A DNA stretch of 64,000 nt, taken from positions 9,358,501 to 9,422,500 of the forward strand of contig NC_092672.1 of the NCBI RefSeq assembly GCF_964355755.1, read 5' to 3'. Each line of letters starts with the position of its first letter. The stretch's first letter is position 1. The notes under the pieces were generated by a model. It was given only the letters and a program-made list of their open reading frames with translations, made no database searches and had not been told where the DNA came from. Of this stretch, positions 22,459-33,900 are shown one piece after another. This DNA comes from Antedon mediterranea (Eukaryota > Echinodermata > Crinoidea > Comatulida > Antedonidae). A program made the position numbers and the translations under genes.

Positions 22459-25400
22459 CTGTATTTAAAAAAAAATAGGATTAAACGGATCACTAATAAC
22501 ATACAACGGCATGGTTTTTGTATATTATGTGTGTTTTCTGACGTGTAATAAAGGTCTTCTAGTGTCAGAAATGTAATCTTTCACATTAGTTTTATTACTT
22601 AAAATAGTTTTTATCTTTTTTTGTGAAACTTACCTGGCAATGTGCAGGAGCGTGTAAAGCATAAGCCAGCGCGTCTGAAATATCTTCAGCATCAAGACTC
22701 TGTTAAAAAAAAACACACTAAGCTAACCAGGTTATATAAATGAATGGATAAACATTGAGGTTCAACATTGCCCACATTTTCTTCAGGCTCCTAGAATAAT
22801 ACACGCCTATGTATGATTACATATTAGGAAATTGAAATTTGGTAATAATTTATCAATAATAGTCGGTAAGAAAATACCTTCATTTCATAGAAAATGTTTT
22901 TGGCAATTTCTTCACCCATCATCTTCTTTAGAAATTCAGTTTCAACAAGACCAGGAGATATGCTCTGGAATAGAAGAGAAGGTAGGCCTACAATGAAACT
23001 GTTCACATGTGTCCACTAACTTAAGCTTGGTTCCCACTAGCGACGTAACGTAACGCAACCTTCGCAACGAAAGAAAATGTCCTTCCGATAATTATGTTTA
23101 CCCCCGTCCGCGTGAAATCAAACCTGCGATTTTTTCAGCACTGATGCGTCGTCAGTCCCCACAATACAGCACTTTGCGTCAACACGTCGTAGCGTTGCGT
23201 TACGTTGCGTCTCTAGTGGGAACCACGCTTTACCAAAACATTTTTATTTGATTTTTATTTGATCTTTACCAAAACATTTTTATTTGATCTGTATTTTTAT
23301 TTGATCAAAGTGGCCGCACTTTGAAACAATAGGCCTACTGATGATTCCTTAAAAAACAGCTCCCTCTTTATTCACATTGCGAAAGTCTTTAGAAGAATAT
23401 TATTATTCTAAATTATCATTTATTTTAAGAAGCCTCAACAAATCTAAGACGGTAAATATTGCTGATTTAGATTGACAAGCGACTTCCTTGTTTGCTGATT
23501 CCCAAATAAAAATAAGTGCCATCACGCTATAAGCGCTCTGTGTAGGCCATGCTAACCGTGATTCGAATGTTTGATTTCTTCTCTCTCAGTTCTTGTCGAA
23601 GTCCCTCAGTCAATGCTCTAACCATGTGTTTTGTCCCGCAATAGAATGATAAAGCTGTAAAACATACGGCATGTCCACCTATACTGAAAAAAAACCACTC
23701 CGAATCTTTAAACAATGGTTAAAGGCCAACAAATTATGGTCAAATAAAAATATTAATGTTACAATGATACTATACAATGTAAAGCGTGGTTCCCACTAGA
23801 ACGCAACGCAGCGACGTATTGACGCAAAGTGCTGTATTGCGTAATCGCAAGTGGGAACTGACGACGAAATAGTGTTGCAAACATCGCCGGTTTGATTTCA
23901 CGCAGGCGGGGGCAAACACAATTATTAGAAGGGCATTTTCTTACGTTGCGTAGAGATTGCGCTACGTTGCGTCGCTAGTGAGAACCAAGCTTTAGTCTTT
24001 TTCATTACAGAAATAGAAGCGTAATACCAGGGGGGTGTTTACTCTTTCTTGGTAATACACACTTCTAGGCATAGTATGAAGCGCCATCCAGCAAAGTTGT
24101 GCTAAAATACAAATGTCATATATACGTTTTAGGGGGAAGAGTGAAATTTTACTCTTCCTTGGTAAAACGTACACATTTAACAATTACACTGCAGTGTACG
24201 TTTGATGAATTTAGACGTGATTGTATTGATTGAAAATTTGTATTTTTGCTGTGTATGGCTTGCGCGCCACAACCGACAGCAGAATAAAGGTTAGAAACAT
24301 AGTACATTGTCATACTTTTGATGCCTTAATAAAAATACCAAATAGAAATTACAAATAAAATTGCACATAATTATAAACCATCCATGCAATAAAAATACCG
24401 TATTCTATAATAATTATTTAATGTAAATAGGCCTACCTGCTTATATGAAATATATGCCCATCATCTACGCCTCTATCTGTCATTTGGTTTAGCGTCTCTC
24501 TTGTGCAGATTGAAAGTCCTAAAACATTTATCTAAAGTGCATTGTAAAATAGCACAAAAAAACGAACAACAAAAAAATCTTGACTATAATCAGTTCAAGT
24601 TCGTATGAGATAAGTAGCGGTTGTTAGTTACCGTACTGAAAGTAGTGCATGATTTCATGGATATATCAAAAAATTACAAAATGTTTAGATAAAGCTCCCT
24701 ATTAAAGATGTATTGTTTCTAAAAAACAGGAAAAAAGAAGATTAATAAAAATTACTTTTAATAGACCATTTCATAGTTTTAATAAAGAAAAGAACATTTT
24801 ACAAATATTGTTTTCACCTATAAAAAGAAAAAATAAACGGTTAAATACAACCAAAACCACATTGACTTCCAGTCAACTTTACTATTCTTCCAGTCAACTT
24901 TACTATTCTTCCAGTCAACTTTACTATTCTTCCAGTCAACTTTACTATTCTTAATTTGCTTTAAATTACAGTTTTTTCCAGGTAAATAAAAATTTTTTTC
25001 AATCCAATTTTTGGTCAAAGTGAATAACTATGATGTGACATTAAAATGAAATATTCAACAAAAAATATTTAAACATTTTTTTTCCCAGGTGGACAATATA
25101 TCTTTAAACCAACCCTTACATCTAGTAGATATCGCCAGTCCTCTGTTTTGCCGGACATCAGGGGACAATAAATTCCAATTCCGGCATTGTTAACACAGAC
25201 ATCAACTCCTCCAAACTTCTCTTTGATCTCAGCAAACATAGCTAAGATTTCATCCTCTTTACTAACATCACATTTCACAGGATGGAGAAGACCAGGGGAA
25301 TTCTGAGATTTCAGTTCTTCTGCAATTGCCTAAAAGATATAATTAATAAAACAAACACGTATTAAACTCTCTCTTTCTCGATGTATACATGTCTCAACGG

Positions 25401-26113
25401 GATGGGAAGTGCGGTCCAGTATCATTTGTCCAAAAGCAGTTGCTGAAAAAGTAAAAAATGGGTTTACTTCGTTCCCACCGCGTCGTTCCTTTAGTTGGTA
25501 TCGTGAAGGAAGAACACCATATCAAAAGTTCTCCACAAAATATCCATTCCATTTCCAACACCTCAGATTTATAGCAAACAGCACTTTCTAAAGGTTCGTA
25601 ATAAATTCGCTGTCGCCTAGTTCTGACTAAAATTACAAGTCACTAACATTGGTGTATTAAAATTAAGTATTGTTGTTCATAAAATTATTATTCTAAATAT
25701 GTTTAGAAATTATAGAGGAGGTACGTGGAAGACGATAGGATTTCTTGTCACTGGTCGTATTTTTAGGATAAACACAATTCAACCAGAAATTCGTTGAACA
25801 TTGTACGTGAGCCTCCCTTTTGATTATTCTTAATCCCTGGTTATTTGCAAATGTTCACCCTTCAATTTTTCCGCCATAATCCTCGGTAAAGTTATAGGTT
25901 ACCGTACTGTACGTATACTATCAAATTCATTGTCTACCACATCTAGAGTCGAATATTAAACATATTGAATAATACCTTTACTTTATCAACTCCATTGTTA
26001 GCACATCCAACAACTTTCATTCCATGTTTTACCAACTTTTTAGCGATTGCTGCACCAATACCTTCAGATGCACCAGTCACCAAAGCCACACGTCCATTCC
26101 ATCGATCTGCCAT
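22417..26113 (-). CDS. DHRS11: DHRS11-like short-chain dehydrogenase/reductase (7 exons, complete)
   Basis: Joining 26113-25976, 25329-25120, 24531-24437, 23683-23557, 22964-22878, 22699-22634 and 22458-22417 gives a complete 254-aa protein with GT-AG at every junction. Classical SDR features: TGASEGIG cofactor motif (13-20), CDV (66-68), NNAG (93-96), Asn118, Ser148, and YCGTK (162-166), i.e. a full catalytic Asn-Ser-Tyr-Lys set. VDDGHIF, TEGLRQELRE, SPGLVETEF and the C-terminus HDIILRPTNQ match human DHRS11 (260 aa), an NADP-dependent 17-beta/3-beta-hydroxysteroid and carbonyl reductase of the cytosol. Substrate in this animal is unknown. It lies head-to-head with the membrane-protein gene at 27.76 kb. 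Inverted-repeat elements flank exon 4, and a MITE ends beside the exon 2 donor. Confidence 0.93.
22634..22699 (-). CDS. DHRS11: DHRS11-like exon 6
   Basis: Residues 220-241, LDAEDISDALAYALHAPAH, equivalent to LKPEDVAEAVIYVLSTPAH of DHRS11. Acceptor TTTTTAACAG, donor GTAAGT. Confidence 0.92.
22878..22964 (-). CDS. DHRS11: DHRS11-like exon 5
   Basis: Residues 191-219, SISPGLVETEF, the PG motif after beta strand 6 that contacts the cofactor nicotinamide. Acceptor TCTATTCCAG, donor GTATTT. Confidence 0.92.
23023..23230 (-). mobile_element. CGTTGCGT MITE, copy A (DHRS11 intron 4)
   Basis: About 208 bp with terminal inverted repeats AAGCTTGGTTCCCACTAG and CTAGTGGGAACCACGCTT, extended by ACGTAACGCAAC/GCGTTACGTTGCGT. 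Much GC-richer than its surroundings. Orientation opposite to copy B. Confidence 0.8.
23240..23302. repeat. Short tandem duplication, TTTTTATTTGAT-rich
   Basis: CCAAAACATTTTTATTTGAT is repeated with spacing of about 36 bp, plus extra TTTTTATTTGATC units. Confidence 0.7.
23557..23683 (-). CDS. DHRS11: DHRS11-like exon 4 (catalytic YxxxK)
   Basis: Residues 148-190. Contains SIGGH, FYCGTKH (Tyr162, Lys166) and ALTEGLRQELREKKS. Acceptor TTTTTTTCAG, donor GTTAGC. Its two flanking introns carry inverted copies of one MITE. Confidence 0.93.
23781..23992 (+). mobile_element. CGTTGCGT MITE, copy B (DHRS11 intron 3)
   Basis: Terminal repeats AAAGCGTGGTTCCCACTAG and CTAGTGAGAACCAAGCTTT. Interior GACGCAAAGTGCTGTATTG and GGTTTGATTTCACGC are the reverse complement of copy A. 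Together copies A and B bracket exon 4. Confidence 0.8.
24437..24531 (-). CDS. DHRS11: DHRS11-like exon 3
   Basis: Residues 117-147. INVLGLSICTRE supplies the catalytic Asn118, and VDDGHIFHIS the strand before the active-site serine. The acceptor is GCACTTTAG at 24532, not the inner TTTTAG, because INVL is needed to match the family. Donor GTAGGC. Confidence 0.9.
24701..25107 (-). mobile_element. MITE, TTAAAGAT...TTGTCC family (copy 4), next to a splice donor
   Basis: Inverted relative to copies 1-3: TTAAAGATGTATTGTTTC at the left, GGTGGACAATATATCTTTAA at the right. It includes an internal tandem array. The right end lies 12 nt inside the intron from the exon 2 donor of DHRS11. Confidence 0.75.
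24867..24952. repeat. 21-bp tandem repeat x4 inside MITE copy 4
   Basis: Four consecutive units of TTCCAGTCAACTTTACTATT plus one base, an expansion of the single GACTTCCAGTCAA of the other MITE copies. Confidence 0.9.
25120..25329 (-). CDS. DHRS11: DHRS11-like exon 2 (NNAG)
   Basis: Residues 47-116, including CDVSKEDEI and VCVNNAGIG. Acceptor TATCTTTTAG, donor GTAAGG, phase 0 to 0. Confidence 0.93.
25976..26113 (-). CDS. DHRS11: DHRS11-like exon 1 (start, cofactor motif)
   Basis: ATG at 26113 (context CATAATGG). Residues 1-46 with TGASEGIG at 13-20 and the second beta strand MKVVGCAN. Donor GTATTA, phase 0. Confidence 0.93.
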
Positions 26114-26484
26114 TATGCGAATGGTCTACGTAAGTTTGGATCGTAGACCTATATGGTCAATGCCGATTAACCAAGGACTTGTTAAAGGACTTTTACTGTT
26201 ATAAGTTCTTGAATCATGAATGTAGATAAGGTTTTCTTTTGTAACCTGGATTGGCCATGGGGGTACACTTCAATGCTTTAGACATTCAAATTTAATTAGT
26301 TTTCTTATTTATTATCAGGACCTTTTTACTAAATCCTTTTCGTGTCACTTAATTATTATTGACTTACTATAATATGTCAACATTTCGTCATGTGATTAAA
26401 ACTAACAGCTACAGACCGGTGGGTAAAGTCCGATGGGTATATATATATGTGTGCCTACCTACAGATTTCAATCAGGAAAATGAG

Positions 26485-26721
26485 GAAAGATGTATTGTCC
26501 TAAAAAAAACATGAACAACGAAGATTAATAAAAAAGTTTTTGTAATTAACTCCCGTAGAAAAAAAAATGTTTTCACTTATAGAGACAAAATAAATTGTTA
26601 TTACATCAAAAATTTGACTACTTTTTGCTTTAAATTACACATTTTTTCACGTGACATTCAAATGGCACATTCAACCAAAACATTAAAAAAATTATGTTTC
26701 AAGAAGAAATTATATCTTTAA
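26485..26721 (-). mobile_element. MITE, TTAAAGAT...TTGTCC family (copy 5, degenerate)
   Basis: AAAGATGTATTGTCC at the left, AAATTATATCTTTAA at the right, with CATGAACAACGAAGATTAAT and GTGACATTCAAATGGCAC matching copies 2 and 4. Internally shortened. Confidence 0.65.
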
Positions 26722-27627
26722 TTAACGAATATTATCAGTCTGTATCCATTTACAAATGAATATATTCTATAGTATTTTCAATATAAATAAACTGTCATAA
26801 AAATGCATTTACTTCACAGTAGATTAACAAAAATCAAAAGTTTATAAGACCAAATATATGACTAGTACTATTATTCATTTGTCAAAAATTGGGCATATTA
26901 ATTCGATACTTAATTTAAATAATACTCGATAAGTGACATGAAACGCTTTGTATTTAATTAATAACGCAGTATTAGCATAGACTTATTATAGGTCCGCAAG
27001 GCAATTTAACAACCTTTGGTTTATGATGGCATACATTGCAAATAGCGTCCTCTATAGTGCACATCGATACGCAACTTTTAAAAAGTTTTAAATCATTGCA
27101 TGCTGTCTCTTTAAATACGTGTTTGAATTTTTTAAATGTAAAAAAAAAATTGTTTTCAGTGTGAAATTGTCTTGTCTTAACCGATCGTTGTTTTCATCTA
27201 TTTTCATTTATTTCTACTCTTAAAATTATCCTTTTTTTAAATTTTTTCGATCTGTTTTGTGTTCAAACATACTATGTTTTTTTTAATTAAAGGAGAGACT
27301 TATAGATATGATATATATATATATATAATGATTGATGTTTTGTAAAACTACTATTCTCATCTTTTTAATCATTTAGGCCTGGCCTTGTTTTCCAGGCCAG
27401 TTATGACACACCGTAATACAACGCCGCCTACTTGCTGAAGCTCTTGCGGTGACTAGGAACACGATGTGTCATTCCTTGGCTTCCGCCAAACGAGTTGTTA
27501 TAGCGGCAACTATATTTGTTAGCTTACTTTTTAAACTAGTCAATAGTTATAAGCGTTGATAACCAATGATCAGACATATCTGTTGTATAAAACTATTAGT
27601 GTGGAGAGTTTATCGATGCCAGGCCTG

Positions 27628-27635
27628 TATATAAG
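27628..27635 (+). promoter_or_regulatory. TATA box of the membrane-protein gene
   Basis: TATATAAG, 124 nt upstream of the start codon, predicting a transcript start near 27660 and a 5' leader of about 100 nt. Confidence 0.55.
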
Positions 27636-27758
27636 CACAACTGAAGCACTAAACTAGACCTCGTGTAGGCCTACTTTCACACCTCTACAGCAACCTTTTC
27701 TACATGGATAATTCGTACTTGTTCTAAGTTATTCTTATCGGAATTGAAAAACATAAAT

Positions 27759-27938
27759 ATGGAGTGTAGCCCGAAATTATTTCGACATGAAACTAGGCCA
27801 GCAACTTTCGGTGATTTTGGTATAGATGTCCGTGATTTGATCAACAAATCAAAAAGTCTGGACAGACCGGTAACATTTGCGGATTTTGGCGTCAATGTCG
27901 AAAAAGAAAAACCAATTATACAGACTGCAATTGGAACA
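27759..27938 (+). CDS. Membrane-protein gene exon 1 (duplicated DFG motif)
   Basis: Residues 1-60. TFGDFGIDV and TFADFGVNV are spaced by about 25 residues. Donor GTAAGT, phase 0. The upstream in-frame extension lacks another ATG. Confidence 0.85.
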
Positions 27939-30900
27939 GTAAGTACTGAAACATAATAATTATGTAGGTCTATTATTTAGCTTTTTGAATAATCCTATAC
28001 AACTTCTCTCCAATTAGATTAGATGCAGGAGTGCGTAGCATACTATTAATATAGGCCTATTTTAATATTTTAAGTCTATACCAAAGCTTTGTACTTTCCG
28101 TAGTTCTGTAAAATTATTATATAGGCCTACAACTGAAAACACAATTAGCAAAATTTGCAAAATAACACCTCTTTTAAAGTTGTGGTTTTCTTGAAGGTTC
28201 CCGACGATGTTATTATTTTTCATAATTTATTTAATAAAGTAATAAAGAAAATGTTCACAACGTACGGTATATTTTCCAACGTTACTTTATACGTAAGTCT
28301 ATGGCAAACATATATAAAGTTTTAACCAAACAAAAATTAAAATCATCAGACAGAAAACTAAGCTACATGTTTACTCACAAAATAAATTCTGAAAAGTCAA
28401 TGTAAGTAAGCATTCTATTGTATTACTGACAACTTAAGTACACGCCGTTTAATAGCTACGATAAGTGTAGGCCTACATTCTATATAAAAATAAACATTAA
28501 CATGACTGGTCGAAATTGCAGAAAGGCCACTACATGAATGATAATGCAACTGTCAACTAATAACGATCAAAAGAAAAAACGCACTAATTGGATAAAAGTG
28601 TCTATCAACAGAAATTAAGAGCGTAAGAATGGAAATATCACCTGACGACATTGAAAGCTTACTGTCAACATAGTTGATGAGTGTCAGGATCCGTGACGTA
28701 TCAAATATTTTAAAACGCCTCTCAGAACGTTTATACGAGTCTCAGATTAAGTAATCTTCTTGATGAAAAAAAATCTCTATTGAATTGTACCAAACCCTAT
28801 GAGTCTAACGTGTGAATAGCTGCTTAGTTATCATCAAAATAGAAATAACGTATTATAAAATAAAGAAAACAAAGCTTCTTTTCTAAGTTGGGAATACAAT
28901 GCTACTAGGCTACTAAAGTTTACCTACATTAAATGTAAGAATGACATAATATTCATTCATTCATTCAATCTTTTATTTCGGAATCTGTGGTCCATAAAAA
29001 GTAAAAATTACCTATAAAAATGAAATAAAATAAACAAGACTAATTACCTATCTCGGGATGGCATTCAACCTGGAGAGCATCTTCGACTTGACTAAGATGT
29101 TGCTTATCGTTAAGACTAAAGAATTTTCGCTTGTATTTAGTCTACCCATCAGGCCATATATTGATTTTCTTAACAATTCATAAAAAGAAGGAATTCTACA
29201 ACCAGTAAACATAAGGCTGGCACTGCAATTTTGAGGCCATTGTAGCAACATTCTTAAACCATTATTGTAGCATACCTGGAGAGATCGCAAGGTACCCTGA
29301 TTATAGTTGCACCATAATGTAGCACAATACATATTTACACAATATGTTCTAAATAAAACACATTTTACATTAATAGAACATTATACTAAATTTTCTGACC
29401 AAGGAGTTGGCTCGGATATACAAAGATCTGTATTGCCGCTTTATATCGAACTTATCACATAAATCCAAGAAGATAACATGACATATTCTAAGCTTTTGCA
29501 ATTAATGGTAATAATAGGTTTCAATTGAATCCTCCGTGACTTAGGACAGATTATCATACAAGATGATTTCTTAGCATTGTAAACAATATCTTTTTGGCCG
29601 CAAATCATTCAGAAATTGTTATTAAATGTTGCACACCTGATGCAGAAGGTGATATAAGCACCATGTCATCTGCATACAAGAGGTTGTTAAATTAAATATT
29701 ATTTAACTCACACCCTTATTTGCTGTTGCTAAGCTTTAATGATAAGATCATTTATATATACATATTATACAGATGGGGAGACGTCACTCCTCCCTGTCTA
29801 ACACCATTCATATTTGTTGATGTTTTGCGGAACAATAAAATCAGTTTTATAATCAAATCTATCTCATGTACATATTAATTATAAACAATGTATCTCGACC
29901 TTGCTGTTGAACTACTACATTCAACTTTGATTCATTCATTCATTCATTCATTCATTCATTCTTTTTTCTTTATCCATTACTAGACCTATGCATTATTAGA
30001 ACTTAATACTAATATCATAAAATGTAAGAATCTATGCATACACTGTATTAGAACGATGCTTTCTTAGCCTGCTATCAATATTGAGATTATTACTATTTGT
30101 ACATGATGATTGTTGTATACTTTACATCACATGTCAAATAATGTATGATTCACTCAACACAAGAGGCCAAAAATAGGAACATCATGTTTTATAAACTTGT
30201 AAATTTATTAAAGACAAATCGATTCCACATAAAATCTGTTAGTGACACATGAAGGCATTGACAGAATTATGCGATATACATTACACAGAAGATGTGTTTT
30301 CTTTTTATCAGAAATCGGTGTAAAAAAAAAATGAGTTATCAATATTAGACCTAAAACATTTTAGGAAATTGACATAGACACGAACTTATGGCAATGATAT
30401 AATGGCGCCGAAATACATCTTTATCTTATCATTTTTAAAGTGATGTTTTAATTATCTAAATTCGACTATTAAAAGAGCATTGAATTCGATAGTAATAATC
30501 GTTGTTATATTTCATTATAACAACATTTTATAGAGCTAATGATAAAACGATACAACTAAACAAAAACAATTAAGAATAAAAATAAGAACATATTTTTCAT
30601 TTTGTTAAAAACAAGGAAACTAAAATAAATTATGGTAAGTTTCCATAAATATAATGTATTGGGACAGTATCTAATATTGGATTAAATTAAAAATAATAGA
30701 AAAAGACGTAGATAAATAAAATCTAATAGTTGTGATCTAATCCTAACCATATGATAAATTACTGAAAGTCTCAAGAAGGGTAATCCACGAAGGAAACGAA
30801 CAATATGACGAGCATTAATTTTACCCTTAACCTTTTGGGGAAAAAAACCTCTAATAGGGTGTTCTTTACGTTTACCAATATTACATCAAAAAGAGCAAAT

Positions 30901-33900
30901 GAATTAGTATAGAAGATTTTAATTTATATTTGAATGAAATAGTTAGAACCTAATTGATTGATGATTAAAAAATTTGCAAGGGAAATCCTTAGTGCATGTT
31001 TTACTATAAGTTGTTGTTTTGATCACATTGTTGTGCCGTATCCGTCTTTATAGTCTCTGACGTGTCTTCGATAATTTTCTCTATTAACCTTACATGAGTC
31101 ACTGAAAAGAAAAGCCAAAACACAATTTTGCTCAAAGCTATTAATTCGTCATTATTTTGGAAAGTGAGGAATGTCGCGCGGAGGTTATAAACTTTAAAAC
31201 TATTAATAAACAAATGAGTATTAATACAAATTAATAACATATAAAACATGTAGTCCGTACGTATGTTGTGTTTCAGCTGAAGTTGTTCAGCTAAACAGAT
31301 ATTTGACAAAGTTATTACATTTAGAACGACTATCGTTGTTGTGAAACATTGGGATTCAAGCAAACTAGTCTATGAGCAAATACCAGTTATGAATCTAAGA
31401 AATGATTAAACCTTTCTCTTTATACGTTATTGTCCTCAATTTGAAAAATTAAATGCAGTTGCTCCACTAGCCGCTAGCGCATTAGGTCTGCTGAAGCATC
31501 TAACACAAAATAATCCAAAATGTAACTTAACTAAAATGCATAATTCTTATTTTGCAGTGTCGAAAGATAAGCGATTTGACTTGCAAAGAGAAGGTGTTCG
31601 TCTGTCTTTCATTATTTACATTGCTATTCTGCATTGGCTTAACCATCGAACGTCTCCTCATCGTTGACACTCTCTCAGCTGACTTTACATTTGTGTTGCT
31701 CATTTTAGTCAATTGTGGTAAGTAAAGTAGGCCTTTTCAATTCCATAGCGTTGCTTATTGTGTTGACAAATAATGGTGAATTAAGAAATTGAAAACAGGG
31801 TCTGTTATGTTAAAATTATGAGCACTGCTTACTGTTAATTGTATAAACCTCGAAGTATAATATGACTTAAAACGGGTACAAAGGTATGAATATCTAAGAT
31901 GAGAGGTTCTCAAACACTGATCTTACAACCTTGATAAAAAAAACTCATCATCAGGATCCCTCATTTAAAAATGCGAGCCTCATGACCATTTACACAAAAA
32001 GTTTAAACATTAATTAAACATTCTCTAAATTTTGCTTAATATTTATTTATTTATAGTTCTTGGAGCATCTTATATTGTAATTATTGAATTTTGTATTTGT
32101 TTCCTCCTAGTATTCTGTGTATATTACGTAATACATGCAGTACTCAAAGAACATCCATGGGAACTATTTGTGTTTTCTACAATGATACTGCTAGTGTTAG
32201 TGGTGTGCATTGTAAATTATACCATAACATACAATCATTCAAAAGACCATGTCAAATTGGTATGTAATTTTTAAATCTTTTCATTAAATTTCTAATTTTA
32301 AAAATCTACTACTAATTGATTGAAATAAGACAATTAAAAACACTCGGTGGTAAAAGTACACTAGATCGTATACGGCATTCTAAACAAAAAGACTAAATAA
32401 ATATTAAACAATTAAACTGGAGCATGCATCTGTATTCTCACTTTAAGAAATACTAATTTTCTCCATATAGGTCCGTCTTGTGTTGATAAGTTGTGTTGCA
32501 CCTTTTGTGGTTATATTAGCTGCTAAGATAGGCATCAATTATCATCGAGCGAAGAATCTGATTTTTCGAACAGTTGGCGCCAATTTGAAACTGCAAAGTA
32601 AGTCTGTTGTTAATATTATATTGACCGTTTTACATTGAGTTGGCTTAAATCTGTCACGAGTAATTTAAGTTATATCTTTTATAGAGAAAAACGTTAGAAA
32701 GTGCATACAATGTATCATATTGAGACCGCAAAGACTGTTTAAACTAGGACGCAGCGTAACGGCATGGCACGACGTAAGTGAGTTGACCAATCACACGCGA
32801 CAGATGGTCCATCAATGCTCAAATTACTTTCAGTGTGTGGTTACGTTCTTGCGTTGCGTACCCAAGTAGAATCCAAGCTTTAACATTTGTTAAAAGATCG
32901 TATTTTTTTGGTGTTAATTTAGGAATTTCAAAGGCCTGTAAACGTGAATGTTCCTGGCGTGGTTTTGACTGGTTTTCCTAGTATTTGTTGAGCTATAGCC
33001 TAGACATAATGTGCACTATATAATACGCAACGCGGAGTTTAACATGATAGATGGGGTGTGGTGCTTACACCTGTGATTGAAAAAAAATGTTAATTGATCG
33101 ATGTCTTACAAATTTCAATAAGAAGACGAATATTGATTTCCTATACCTAAATCTGAACCAACAATGTAGGCAACTTAGAAATATAGGCCTTCAAAGTTGA
33201 CGAATCAAACGAATAAACACGGCAAGCGAAAGTACATTCTCTAACAGAAAAACCACATTATTATAATAATGAAGCTAGTTCTTGGAAGGTTGTCAATTCA
33301 ATCAAGTTACTTGCTGAAAATTGGCACACTCAGTCATATAGTTAATTGATGATCTAAAGTGAAGAACTGTGTACGCACATAATGTAGACTACTACTATTA
33401 AACACAGCAATCATGATAAACAGACATTTTAGTTCCTGTCTCCTTTCTTTATTTAAACATAGCGAAAAAGAGATACATCAAATGTATGATGATCACACTA
33501 ATATCGTAAGGTATGGGGCGTTGTATTGTAACAAAACAGATACCATGGATTGTGGAAGATGTAAAGTGCATCTTAACGCGGCAAACTAACATTCAAACTA
33601 AGTCAAAAACTCATAGCCACCTGCTTATTTTATTGTACAGTGTTACATTCATTTGTTTTCAGATATATGTGGGAAGATGTATTTGTTTGCTGATTTGCAG
33701 AAATTTGATTTGCAACTACAAGTGAGCTTGTCATTTTTACTAAAATGTCTTTGACATTGTTTTTTGTACAATATTATTAGAACATAACTAAACAACTAAA
33801 TTGGTTCAAGTCATTTTAACATAAAAGAAGTCTTTTTGGGAGAGTTTTATAATAATTTGACAAAATGTTCATTTAAACTACCAGTAATTTATAAAGAATA

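Larger units (their letters stand above)
26114..27758. other. Divergent intergenic region between DHRS11 and the membrane-protein gene
   Basis: 1.64 kb separating two start codons that face away from each other. It holds a degenerate MITE (26.49-26.72 kb), a TA run near 27310-27328, a GC-richer stretch at 27.37-27.50 kb and the TATA box at 27628. No other gene seen. Confidence 0.7.
27939..31557. other. Intron 1 of the membrane-protein gene (3.6 kb)
   Basis: Contains a decayed non-LTR retrotransposon (28.95-29.97 kb). The remainder is AT-rich with several TAGGCCTA motifs and no recognised exon or RNA gene. Confidence 0.6.

Noticed and set aside
31004-31363. 119-codon minus-strand frame
   Set aside because: Lies in intron 1 of the plus-strand membrane-protein gene, no homology or splice context recognised; AT-rich chance frame.
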